From Streptantibioticus silvisoli (lineage in GTDB: Bacteria; Actinomycetota; Actinomycetes; Streptomycetales; Streptomycetaceae), in contig NZ_JAAGKO020000003.1 in assembly GCF_027947535.2 (NCBI RefSeq), positions 1 to 64,000 of the forward strand: a stretch of 64,000 bases of DNA. Reading direction: 5' to 3'. Below, piece after piece: positions 16,827-24,339 of this stretch (position 1 is the stretch's first letter; each line of letters begins with the position of its first letter). The notes beneath the pieces are model-generated. The model searched no databases. It was not told where the DNA came from and worked only from the letters and a program-made list of their open reading frames with translations. A program made the translations under genes and the position numbers.

Positions 16827-17576
16827 ATGAGCGCCTCACAAGGTCCCAGGTCAGGAGCCGGCGGCACCGCGGACAAGCCCGCGATGCGCGACGCCCTCGT
16901 CGAAGCCGCCTTCCAGCTCTTCGCGGAGCGGGGCTTCGACGGGACCACCGTGGACGACATCGTGGGGCTCGCCGGGGTCGGCCGGCGCTCCTTCTTCCGC
17001 TACTTCCCCGCCAAGGAGGACGTGGTCTTCCCCGACCACGAGCGGTGCGTGGCCGACATGACCGCGTTCCTCCGGGCCAGCGGCGACGCCGACGACCCGG
17101 TGGAGCGGGTGTGCGACGCGGCCCGGCTGGTCCTGCGGATGTACGCGGACAACCCGGGCTTCTCCGTGCGGCGCTACCGCCTGACCAAGCAGGTGCCCGG
17201 GCTGCGCGCCCACGAGCTGTCGGTGGTGTGGCGCTACGAACGGGCACTGGCGGACCACCTGCGCCAGCGGTACGCCGCCCGGCCCGACGGCAGGCTGCGC
17301 GCCGACGTGGTCGCCGCCGCGGTGGTCGCCGCCCACAACCACGCGCTGCGGTCCTGGCTCCGCTCGGGCGGCCGCGACGACGTGACCGCCGACGTCGACG
17401 CCGCCCTGGAATACGTGCGCGCCGCGTGGAGCGACACCCCCGGCGGCGAGCGCCCCGACACCGAGCCGGAGGACGTCGTCGTCATCGTCTCGCGCCGCTC
17501 CGCCCCTCTGTGGAAGGTGGTACGGAGCGTCGAGACCGCCCTGGACGGCACCGGCCCCGGGGCTTCGACCGACTAG
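16827..17576 (+). CDS. TetR-family transcriptional regulator
   Basis: A 249-residue repressor. The N-terminal helix-turn-helix occupies about residues 20-70 with AAFQLFAERGFDGTTVDDI and GVGRRSFFRYFPAKEDVV. The remaining helices form the ligand-binding and dimer domain. A tail after ~residue 205 (ERPDTEPEDVVVIVSRR) is longer than usual. ATG 16827 lies 40 bases after the palindrome. Divergence from the acyl-CoA dehydrogenase points to an acyl-CoA-like ligand and autoregulation. Related ACTCAGT sites also follow the gene (17579-17611) and lie at 20701. Confidence 0.92.
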   Translation: MSASQGPRSGAGGTADKPAMRDALVEAAFQLFAERGFDGTTVDDIVGLAGVGRRSFFRYFPAKEDVVFPDHERCVADMTAFLRASGDADDPVERVCDAARLVLRMYADNPGFSVRRYRLTKQVPGLRAHELSVVWRYERALADHLRQRYAARPDGRLRADVVAAAVVAAHNHALRSWLRSGGRDDVTADVDAALEYVRAAWSDTPGGERPDTEPEDVVVIVSRRSAPLWKVVRSVETALDGTGPGASTD

Positions 17577-17578
17577 CG

Positions 17579-17611
17579 CACTCAGTACCCCTTTGATGGG
17601 TACTCAGTACC
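17579..17611. promoter_or_regulatory. Two direct ACTCAGTACCC boxes with a hairpin
   Basis: GCACTCAGTACCCC and GGTACTCAGTACCC follow the TetR stop directly. They repeat the core of the upstream operator (GCACTCAGTTCCC) with one change. Between them GTACCC and GGGTAC form an inverted repeat with a 7-base loop. This may be a second operator or a weak hairpin for termination. Confidence 0.55.
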
Positions 17612-17665
17612 CTGTCGCGTCGGGGTCGTTCCGCGCCGAACCGGTCCGGGGGCCCGGGCGTGCCC

Positions 17666-17767
17666 GGTGACCGGTGGGGCTTGGTGACCGATGGGGCTTG
17701 GAAACCGGCGGGACACGGTGACCGGCGAAGCTTGGGGACCGGCGAGACGCGGTGAGCGGCCGGACCC
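17666..17767 (+). repeat. 17-bp tandem repeat, six copies
   Basis: Six consecutive 17-base units of the form GGTGACCGGTGGGGCTT, GGTGACCGATGGGGCTT, GGAAACCGGCGGGACAC and so on, with about 60-90% identity. They lie between the convergent 3' ends of the TetR gene and the large membrane protein. The rest of 17612-17907 contains no gene. Confidence 0.75.
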
Positions 17768-17907
17768 AATGGCCGGCCGGAGCAGTCCACCGTGGCCGAC
17801 CGGAGCGGGACGCATCGTGCCGGCGCGATCGGCGCGCGCGTTCCGCTCCCCCGCTCCCCCGTTCCCCCGCTGCCCCCGTTTCCACCGCGCCCGGGCGATC
17901 CGCCGCG

Positions 17908-20655
17908 TCAGCCCAGGCGGCGCAGGGCGTCCCGCAGGCGGCGGGCGTCGCGCAGGCGTTTGTCGTACGTGGTCCCCACCGCCAGCAGCAAAGCACCGGC
18001 CAGGGCGAGCGGCAGCCAGCGCGGCAGGGCACCGACCACCTGCACGACGTAGGGCGCCAGTTCGTGCAGGGCGTCGAGCGCCAGCACCGCTCCGCCGAGC
18101 AGCAGCGGGGCCTGGAGGCGGCGCCGGGCGCCCAGCAGGGTGACGGCCAGCGCGGCGGCGCCCAGCAGCAGGGGACGGACGCCGTGCGCGTCGCCCCAGG
18201 CGGCGGCCAGGCTCGGCAGCAGCGTCACCGCGAGCCCCGGCCCGTACACCTCCCAGGACGAAACGGCCGCGTCACGCCTGCGGCGCAGCCCGCCCACGGT
18301 GAGCGCGGCCAGCGTCACCGGCAGGGTGTACGCCTCCGGGGCGGTCACGTTCCAGGCGCCCAGCCGCACCCAGCAGGCCAGTGTCAGCAGGGCGACAGCC
18401 AGATACCCGGCGGCGGGGCGGCGGTCGGCGCGCAGGGCGACGGCCGCGGCCAGCACCCCGGCGAGCGCCAGCACCGCGGCCAGGACACCGGTGTCACCGA
18501 ACGCCAGGGCGACCGCCAGCAGCGCGGTGCCGCCCCCGGCGTATTCCACGGGCGGCGCCGGGAGCAGGTAGGCGGCGCCCTGGGCGAGCGCGGCGACGGC
18601 CAGCACGCCGAAGGCGGCGTCGTGGGCGGGCCATCCGGCAGCCGCCGCGGCCGCCCAGGCCAGTCCGGCCGCGGCGGCGACCGCGACGCTCCCGGCGACC
18701 GCGGAGCTTTCCGCGACCGCCCGCCGCCAGGCGTCGCCGCCCGGGACGGCCGCGCCGGCGAGCTTCACCGCAGCGACGGCGAAAGCGAGCGTCAGCAGAG
18801 CGAGGACGGCCACGGTGGCGGCCGGTTCGGCCAGTGCCCAGCCGACCGCCGTCACCGCGACGCCGATCGCGCCCACCAGCGCGGCACGCGCCACCTCGGC
18901 GCGGCGCGGCCTCAGCACCGCCCCGGCCAGGAGCAGCACGGCCAACGCGGTCCGCGTCCACACCGCCACCGGGTACGGCAGGTCGAACGCGGCCGGCAGC
19001 CCGGCGACCACGAGGACGCCCAGTCCCACCGCACCGCCGAACGCCCTTGCCGCCCAGGCCCGTTGCCACCACCCCGCCGCCGCGAGCGTCACGGCCACCA
19101 CCGCGGCGGTCAGCACGGCCGCCGCCGGTCCGGACCACGTGACGCCCGGCACGGTCGCCGCCCGCGCACCGGCCGGCACGCCCGTCCAGACCGATCCGGC
19201 CCAGCCGAGCGGCCCGAGCAGGGCGACCGTCAGCGGAACCAGGGCCCACAGCGTGGCGAGCGCCGAGGCTGCCGCCAGCCCGGCCGCCGTACCGGCGACC
19301 ACCCGGTGCCGCGCCCCGGCCCGCCGGAGCGCGGCGGTCGCGGCCAGCAGCAGCGCCGCGCAGGCCGCGTACCCCGGCACCGCCCACTCCCCCACGGTGA
19401 ACACCCGCACCACGCCGCCCGTTCCGACGACCGCGGCGACCCCGGCCGCCACCCCCAGCACGAACGCCCACGACACCGCCGGGCCGGCGCCCCGACCGCC
19501 CGTGCTCCCCGGTACCGCGTCCTCGGCGGACCCGGACGACCGCGCGTCCCCCTCGATTCCGGACGACTTCGGCACGGTGGCGTTGGCGGTCCCGGCGGTC
19601 TTCGGCGCCGTGGTCCCGGTGGTCTTCGGCAGCGCGTCCTCGGAGGACTTCGACGCCGCCTCCCCGGCCGGCTCGGGCGGCGCCGGCAACCGGTACGCCA
19701 CTGCCAGCGCGCAGGCCGCGGCGCCCAGCAGCAGTGCGGCGGCACGCAGCGCGGCGCCGGGGCCGACGGCACGCAGCGACAGTTCGGCGGCGACCAGCAG
19801 GCCCAGCAGCCCGGTCACCGCGCCGGCGACGACCGCCGTGGGCAGCAGACGGCTCATCGCCGCCCGGTCGCCGGCCAGCAGCACGAGCGCGTCGAGGAGC
19901 GCCGTCGCCAGCAGTGCGGCGGCGGTGGCGTCACCCGAGTGAGCGGTGAACGACCAGAGCGGAAGCGGCAGTTGGGCCAGAACGAGCGCCAGGTGGGGCG
20001 GCAGGCGCAGCCCGCGGCGTTCGGCGCGCGGGCGCAGCGCGACGGCGTAGGCCGCCCACACGACGGCGGTCACCGCGGCGGTCCCGGCCTCGTAGACCGT
20101 GGTGCCGGGTCCGGGCAGCAGCGTGCGGCGTACCGCGTAGGAGTCGAGGAGGAGCAGTACCAGGCCGAGGCAGGCGACGACTTCGGCGGTCGCGCCGAGC
20201 GCCCGGCGCAGCAGGAGGGCGGGCACGCCCGTCGCGGTCAGGGTGAGGACGGCGAGGACAGCGGAACGGCCGGCGATGCCGAGGTGACCCCAGCTGATCA
20301 CGGTGAACGCCACCGCCGCGACGGCCAGCAGCGTCCCGCCGAGCCAGAGCAGCACGTCACGCGCCTCGACGGTGCCGGTCTCCCGCGTACCGCCCGGGCC
20401 GGGCACCGCAGTTGGCCGGGCGGGCGTCGGCGGGATGGGCACCGGCCGGACGGGCAGCGCGTGGGCCAGCAGGTGGGCGCGGCGGCTCAGCAGGCGGTGG
20501 CGTTCGGCGTCGACGGCTGCCAACGCCGCCCCGATGTGCCGCAGTTCGGCCGTGATCGGCCCGTCCACCGGAAGGCCGCACCGCACGCAGGCGGTGCCGC
20601 GCGCCGGCACGGACCAACCGCAGGCGGGACAACTGTCGGACGGTGTGGTGTGCAT
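17908..20655 (-). CDS. Large zinc-ribbon multi-pass membrane protein
   Basis: A 915-residue integral membrane protein. The first 35 residues form a zinc ribbon with two Cys-x2-Cys knuckles (CPACG, CVRCG). A short coiled segment follows (ELRHIGAALAAVDAERHRLL), then from about residue 95 some 20 or more hydrophobic stretches, interrupted by a Pro/Ser/Thr-rich cytoplasmic loop near 330-385. It resembles conserved streptomycete proteins annotated as SCO-type membrane proteins or DUF2157-like, with no known function. A TetR-type half site (GTACTCAGTTCC) lies about 46 bases before the start. It is probably monocistronic. Confidence 0.8.
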   Translation of the reverse strand: MHTTPSDSCPACGWSVPARGTACVRCGLPVDGPITAELRHIGAALAAVDAERHRLLSRRAHLLAHALPVRPVPIPPTPARPTAVPGPGGTRETGTVEARDVLLWLGGTLLAVAAVAFTVISWGHLGIAGRSAVLAVLTLTATGVPALLLRRALGATAEVVACLGLVLLLLDSYAVRRTLLPGPGTTVYEAGTAAVTAVVWAAYAVALRPRAERRGLRLPPHLALVLAQLPLPLWSFTAHSGDATAAALLATALLDALVLLAGDRAAMSRLLPTAVVAGAVTGLLGLLVAAELSLRAVGPGAALRAAALLLGAAACALAVAYRLPAPPEPAGEAASKSSEDALPKTTGTTAPKTAGTANATVPKSSGIEGDARSSGSAEDAVPGSTGGRGAGPAVSWAFVLGVAAGVAAVVGTGGVVRVFTVGEWAVPGYAACAALLLAATAALRRAGARHRVVAGTAAGLAAASALATLWALVPLTVALLGPLGWAGSVWTGVPAGARAATVPGVTWSGPAAAVLTAAVVAVTLAAAGWWQRAWAARAFGGAVGLGVLVVAGLPAAFDLPYPVAVWTRTALAVLLLAGAVLRPRRAEVARAALVGAIGVAVTAVGWALAEPAATVAVLALLTLAFAVAAVKLAGAAVPGGDAWRRAVAESSAVAGSVAVAAAAGLAWAAAAAAGWPAHDAAFGVLAVAALAQGAAYLLPAPPVEYAGGGTALLAVALAFGDTGVLAAVLALAGVLAAAVALRADRRPAAGYLAVALLTLACWVRLGAWNVTAPEAYTLPVTLAALTVGGLRRRRDAAVSSWEVYGPGLAVTLLPSLAAAWGDAHGVRPLLLGAAALAVTLLGARRRLQAPLLLGGAVLALDALHELAPYVVQVVGALPRWLPLALAGALLLAVGTTYDKRLRDARRLRDALRRLG

Positions 20656-21277
20656 GGTCGGGAGTATGCGCAGCGGGGTGCGGTACGGACATGAGTGCGG
20701 GTACTCAGTTCCGCGGATGGTGCGGGCTCAGGGGGACGGGGAGGTACGCACGTCGGTGGGCGGGCGGCAGGGGCCGGGTCACGCGTGGTGTTGTCGCGGG
20801 TCGCGAACGGCGTTGCTCTCTGCGGGGGTTGACCGCGTGCGTGGAGTGCGTGACCGGCGTCTCGCTGTGACCGCGTGCGGGATGAGCCCGACGGAGTGGG
20901 GGTCCGCGTCAAGGGACGGACCAACGCTGGCCACGGCGGCGGTCCCGGGTACGCTTCGCCGCGCCACGGTAGGCACCGCTCAAGGTCGGCGTCCGGTCGG
21001 GGCGCCACGTCCCCGACGTACCCCTCGGGCGTCACCGCTCCGGTGTCACCGTTCAGACGTTGTTCCTCCGACGTCACCGCTCCGGCCGCGGGTCGCCGCT
21101 GTGAACGGCGGCCCGCGGCGCGGTCGTTGGCCCGCGTACGTCGGCCGGCCCGACGTCGACGGGCCGGCGACGAGGTGCCGCCCTCGGGACAGCGGGCCGG
21201 AGCAGCGGCCTCGCCACAGCACGTCAGCAGGTCAGGGCGTCGGCCTCAAGACACCGCGGACCGGAGCGGGGGCAGCG
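20656..21277. other. 620-base non-coding stretch with TetR-like half site
   Basis: Between the divergent membrane-protein start and the FMN-reductase 3' end. GTACTCAGTTCC at 20701-20712 matches 11 of 12 bases of the TetR operator half at 16748, with a facing GAGTGC five bases before it. CGTCACCGCTCCGG occurs twice (~21028 and ~21074). Reading frames here have poor codon structure, so I see no gene. Confidence 0.5.
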
Positions 21278-21832
21278 TCAGCAGGCCGGGGCGAGGGCGT
21301 CGGGCGTGCCGAGGGCGGCGGCGAACTGGTCGAGCACCTGGTCGAGTCCCTTGGCCGCCACCGGGGCGATCTCCAGGGAGCCGTCCGGCGCCGCGGTGAT
21401 CTCGCGGTCCAGGACGAACCAGCCCTGGACGATGTGCGAGGCGCCCATCGACGACAGCACCGGCCGCAGGGCGTAGTCGATGGCCAGCACGTGCGCGGTG
21501 CTGCCGCCGGTGGCCAGCGGCAGCACCGTCTTGCCGGCCAGCGCGTACTGCGGGAGCAGGTCGAGCAACGACTTCAGCAGCCCGGAGTACGCCGCCTTGT
21601 AGACCGGCGTGCCCACCACGACCGCGTCGGCCCGTTCGAACAGCGCCGTGGCCCGCACGATCTCCGGGTGGCCGAAGTCGGCGCCCAGCAGCGCGTCGGC
21701 GGGCAGGTCGCGGACGTCCAGCGGGACGACCTCGTGCCCGCGGCTGGCGAGGCGGGCGTCGAGATGCCGCAACAGGCGTGCGGTACGGGAGGTGGGGGAC
21801 GGACTTCCGGACACGGAAAGGACAATGGCCAT
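21278..21832 (-). CDS. NADPH-dependent FMN reductase, SsuE-like
   Basis: A 184-residue flavodoxin-fold reductase that supplies reduced FMN to a monooxygenase, classically the alkanesulfonate monooxygenase during sulfur starvation. It opens VLSVSGSPSPTSRTARLL (phosphate loop), then VVVGTPVYKAAYSGLLKSLLDLLPQ, the FMN-contact LPLATGGSTAHVLAIDYALRPVL, and a late VQGWFVLDREI, all typical of SsuE/MsuE proteins. ATG 21832 has GAGGA five bases upstream. A cysteine-rich leader peptide sits 310 bases upstream on the same strand, which supports a role in sulfur acquisition and control by cysteine supply. No ssuD or transporter genes are in the window. Confidence 0.9.
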   Translation of the reverse strand: MAIVLSVSGSPSPTSRTARLLRHLDARLASRGHEVVPLDVRDLPADALLGADFGHPEIVRATALFERADAVVVGTPVYKAAYSGLLKSLLDLLPQYALAGKTVLPLATGGSTAHVLAIDYALRPVLSSMGASHIVQGWFVLDREITAAPDGSLEIAPVAAKGLDQVLDQFAAALGTPDALAPAC

Positions 21833-22142
21833 GAATCCTCGATTCGGGGCAGGGCGGATCAGCGGTGGCGAACGATGGCGCGCGACGTCGGCGTGCCGGG
21901 CGCGGGGCGCGCGGGACACGTCGGGTACGCGAGGCACGTCGGACTTGCGAGCACGTCGGACTTGCGGGGCACGCGGGGCACGTCGGGGCACGTCGGGGCA
22001 CGCGAAAGGAGGCGTCGCGTGGAGGGCGGCGAATTCCCGCCGTGGAAAAGGGATCAGTGCGCCGAGGAAAAGGGCGGAACCGGGTCCGCGGGCGGGATCA
22101 AACCGCCCGCAACCGGCGCGGCGCACCGGAGATCGACGAAGG
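21833..22142 (-). promoter_or_regulatory. Leader region of the FMN reductase with attenuator-like hairpin
   Basis: A 310-base untranslated stretch between the leader peptide stop and the reductase start. At 22088-22110 GCGGGCGG and CCGCCCGC form a perfect 8-bp stem with a 7-base loop, 33 bases after the leader stop, a good place for an attenuator. Bases 21902-22008 repeat a GGCACGTCGG-like unit about eight times. No U-tract follows the hairpin. Confidence 0.55.
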
Positions 22143-22220
22143 TCAGCGACAACAGAACGTGCTGGAGACGCGAGCCAGATCTATGTGGCGTCGTCGTGTC
22201 AGGCCCAGTCGCGGGTTCAT
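22143..22220 (-). CDS. Cysteine-type regulatory leader peptide
   Basis: A 25-residue reading frame from ATG 22220, ending RRRHIDLARVSSTFCCR before TGA. The RHIDL-x-R-x-x-S pattern followed by adjacent cysteine codons matches leader peptides found upstream of sulfur-assimilation genes in actinobacteria, where ribosome stalling at Cys codons reports cysteine shortage. It lies on the same strand as the SsuE-like reductase and a hairpin follows. I recognise the motif from the family; the length and the two UGU codons are seen directly. It is too small to be a structural protein. Confidence 0.8.
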   Translation of the reverse strand: MNPRLGLTRRRHIDLARVSSTFCCR

Positions 22221-22267
22221 AGCGTCACAGTCCAACAGACGTCCGCCGCCCGGTCAAGGAGCCGACC

Positions 22268-22303
22268 GGCCGGGCGCTCCTCCCCGCAGTGAAGCGCCCG
22301 GCC
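22268..22303. terminator. Hairpin with 11-bp perfect stem
   Basis: GGCCGGGCGCT (22268-22278) pairs exactly with AGCGCCCGGCC (22293-22303) across a 14-base loop. It lies between the small Ala-rich gene and the leader peptide, both minus strand, so it probably ends the transcript of the former. There is no T-tract, as is usual in streptomycetes. Confidence 0.65.
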
Positions 22304-22390
22304 CGCCGTGCGCGACCGGCGCCTCCCTCGGGCGGCCCCGGCGCCGACTGCCGGAACGTCCCGCTCGGCGCGGGGCGGCCCGGCGTCCGG

Positions 22391-22600
22391 TCAGTGGTTT
22401 TCGTCCGACGCGGGGGCGGTCGATGCGGGGGCGGGTGCCTCGGGGGCGGCCGCCTCGGGAGTAGCTGCCTCGGGGGCGGCTGAGGCAGCGGTGGCTGAGA
22501 CGGGGGCGGCTGAGGCAGCGGTGGCTGAGACGGCGAAGGCCGGGCCGGGCGAGGTGGCGACGACAGTTCCGGAGGCGATCGACTTCTTCAGCAGGCTCAT
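22391..22600 (-). CDS. Small Ala/Pro-rich protein of unknown function
   Basis: A 69-residue product starting MSLLKKSIASGTVVATS and ending in acidic DENH, with GGAGAAGAG just before the ATG. The middle holds two perfect copies of VSATAASAAP, encoded by a 30-bp direct repeat at 22471-22530, then further Pro/Ala/Glu stretches. The two lysines followed by a mildly hydrophobic run could be a short export signal or an amphipathic helix. It could also be a precursor peptide, but no modification enzyme is nearby. It faces the Cys-peptide/DsbA pair across a shared upstream region. Confidence 0.55.
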   Translation of the reverse strand: MSLLKKSIASGTVVATSPGPAFAVSATAASAAPVSATAASAAPEAATPEAAAPEAPAPASTAPASDENH

Positions 22601-22739
22601 TGCGTGCTCTTCTCCGTCCGCGAGTCCGTCTGCTCGATCTGCGTTTGGTGCGCTCCGTGCGATCCGTGCGATCCGTGGATTCCGTGCGTTCCGCGTTTTC
22701 CGTGCTCAATCGGAGGTTCGCCGGATGAATGAAGGCTCA

Positions 22740-22758
22740 TTAGATAGCCAGCTACTAA
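22740..22758. promoter_or_regulatory. TTAG-TAGC imperfect palindrome
   Basis: TTAGATAGC and GCTACTAA face each other around CA, giving an inverted repeat with one bulged base. It sits in the region between the Ala-rich gene (minus) and the Cys-peptide gene (plus). Its minus-strand reading contains GCTATCTAA, the same 9-mer as the operator before the isochorismatase gene. Confidence 0.45.
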
Positions 22759-22992
22759 CCAACCGTGATGATACGTACGGGAGTTGGGTCAGGCAATGGC
22801 GTCTCCTGGGGCGTCGTGCCGGACCTCTGGGGCGTCGCGCCGGTTTTCGCGAACCCTCCGGAGCGCGACGCGGGACGTATCACGGCCGCGGTCCCGGACC
22901 CACGGTGCCCAGGCTCGCGGACGGGCGGCGGAATGTCCGCGAGCCGTTCACCGTTGCACCGGAGGACGACATCTTCTCGAGTGAGGCAGGCC

Positions 22993-23142
22993 ATGGACAT
23001 CCCTCCGCCCGCAGCGGCCACCGAGCCGCACGGCGACGTGACGGCACCGGACGCCGACGGCGACCGCCCGCCGGACATGCGCCTCATCCCGCTCGGTGAC
23101 ACGGGCGGCCCCGGCTGCGAGGACGGGGTGTGCCGGTGGTGA
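22993..23142 (+). CDS. Small protein with C-terminal Cys-x4-Cys, coupled to DsbA
   Basis: A 49-residue reading frame with strong G/C third-position bias and GAGG upstream of ATG 22993. It starts MDIPPPAAATEPHGD, is Pro/Asp-rich, and ends PLGDTGGPGCEDGVCRW, with the only two cysteines near the end. Its stop lies 13 bases inside the oxidoreductase gene, so translation is coupled. It could be a redox partner or substrate of that enzyme, or a short regulatory peptide. I do not recognise a named family. Confidence 0.6.
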   Translation: MDIPPPAAATEPHGDVTAPDADGDRPPDMRLIPLGDTGGPGCEDGVCRW

Positions 23143-23810
23143 ACGCGACGGACAAGGCGGTGCGCGTCGAGATCTGGTCCGACGTGGTCTGCCCCTGGTG
23201 CTACATCGGCAAGCGGCGTCTGGAGCAGGCGCTCGCGTCGTTCGAGCACGCCGAGGACGTGGAGATCGTCTGGCGCAGCTTCCAGCTCGACCCGTCCTTC
23301 CCGAGCGGCGTCCGGCGGCCGGCGCTCGACGTGCTGATGGAGAAGACCGGCGGCAGCCGGGAGCAGGCGCGCGAGATGACCGCCCACGTCAGCAAACTGG
23401 CCGCCGACGTGGGCCTGGAATACCGGCTCGACGAGTCCGTCATGGTCAACACCCTTGACGCGCACCGGCTGACACGCCTGGCCACGGCGCACGGACTCGG
23501 CAGCCAGGCCCACGAACGGCTGCTGCGCGCCCAACTGGTGGAGAGCCAGGTACTCGACGACACCGAGACCCTGGTCCGGCTCGGCGTCGAGATCGGCCTG
23601 CCGGAGGGCGAGACACGCACGGTCCTCAGCGGCGACGGATACCGCGACGAGGTCGAGGACGACATCCGCGAGGGGCAGCGCATCGGCGTCAGCGGCGTGC
23701 CGTTCTTCGTACTCAACCGCGCCTACGGCCTGTCCGGTGCGCAGCCGGCGGAGACCTTCCTCCAGGCCCTGCGAACCGTTCACGACGAACAACCGGCCGC
23801 CCGGGCGTGA
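23130..23810 (+). CDS. DsbA/FrnE-family thiol oxidoreductase
   Basis: A 226-residue thioredoxin-fold protein of the DsbA/2-hydroxychromene-2-carboxylate isomerase group, like FrnE. The active site is C21-P-W-C24 in DVVCPWCYIGKRRLE, and the cis-proline loop is ISGVPFFV-like (VSGVPFFVLN). The helical insertion has MTAHVSKLAADVGL. No signal peptide is present, so it acts in the cytosol, for example in polyketide chemistry or oxidative stress. The start GTG 23130 has GAGGACGGG upstream and overlaps the small Cys protein gene. The C-terminal AARA tail is short. Confidence 0.9.
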   Translation: MPVVNATDKAVRVEIWSDVVCPWCYIGKRRLEQALASFEHAEDVEIVWRSFQLDPSFPSGVRRPALDVLMEKTGGSREQAREMTAHVSKLAADVGLEYRLDESVMVNTLDAHRLTRLATAHGLGSQAHERLLRAQLVESQVLDDTETLVRLGVEIGLPEGETRTVLSGDGYRDEVEDDIREGQRIGVSGVPFFVLNRAYGLSGAQPAETFLQALRTVHDEQPAARA

Positions 23811-24339
23811 CGCCGATCGTCGGCGGGGGGACGGGCGCCGAGCGCCACCGGGCCGCCGTTCGCGTCGCCGGCACCGTTCGCGTCGCCGGCACTGTTTGCC
23901 TCGCCGGCACCGTTCGCATCGCCGGCACCGTTTGCCCCGCTGGCGCCGTCGGCGCCCTTCGCGTCGGACACTCGGCACCGGCGGCCGGGCGGTCTCGCCA
24001 GGGCCCCCGGGGCGTCGCGGTGTGACCGCCGCACGGTCGGGCGGTGGGCCGACCGTGCGGCGATCACGGGTGGCCGCCAACTCCCTTTGCCATGAGTCGG
24101 GTTGAGCGTTGGGCAAGGCTTGCGACCCGTGTGGTGCGCGCGGCGGCTCTCTGAAATCTCCACGCCGTGGATGCCGCACGGCGCTGCAACCCGGTCCGCT
24201 CCCCACCCGTTCCACTCGGCCCGGTCTGCCCGGCGACCGGGCCAAACAATTGTTGAGTAAATTATTAGCCAATAGTGTCCATGAGTATGCTGGGCCCGCG
24301 CTGCCGGACAGGCGCTGCGACGAGAAGGGGTGGGCGCCC
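23811..24339. repeat. Intergenic region with 18-bp tandem repeat (23856-23963)
   Basis: Bases 23856-23945 hold five 18-base units like CCGTTCGCGTCGCCGGCA, and a sixth, decayed unit follows to 23963. Read on the minus strand they would give a Gly-Asp-Ala-Asn-Gly-Ala hexapeptide, but the surrounding frame does not look coding. An AT-rich patch at 24244-24285, unusual here, contains the perfect palindrome AACAATTGTT (24245-24254). This patch is probably the promoter and operator of the MarR gene at 24340. Confidence 0.65.

Noticed and set aside
17752-20694. A 980-codon plus-strand frame over the large membrane protein
   Set aside because: The minus-strand product has a zinc ribbon and regular membrane helices. 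The plus frame is Arg/Gly/Gln-rich without domains.
20487-21077. A minus-strand gene in the 620-base gap upstream of the membrane protein
   Set aside because: Codon bias is weak, no domain is visible and it would overlap the membrane protein start by 170 bases in another frame.
22391-22600. The Ala-rich small protein as a lanthipeptide or lasso precursor
   Set aside because: No modification, protease or export genes are near, and it has no Cys, so there is no support beyond its small size.
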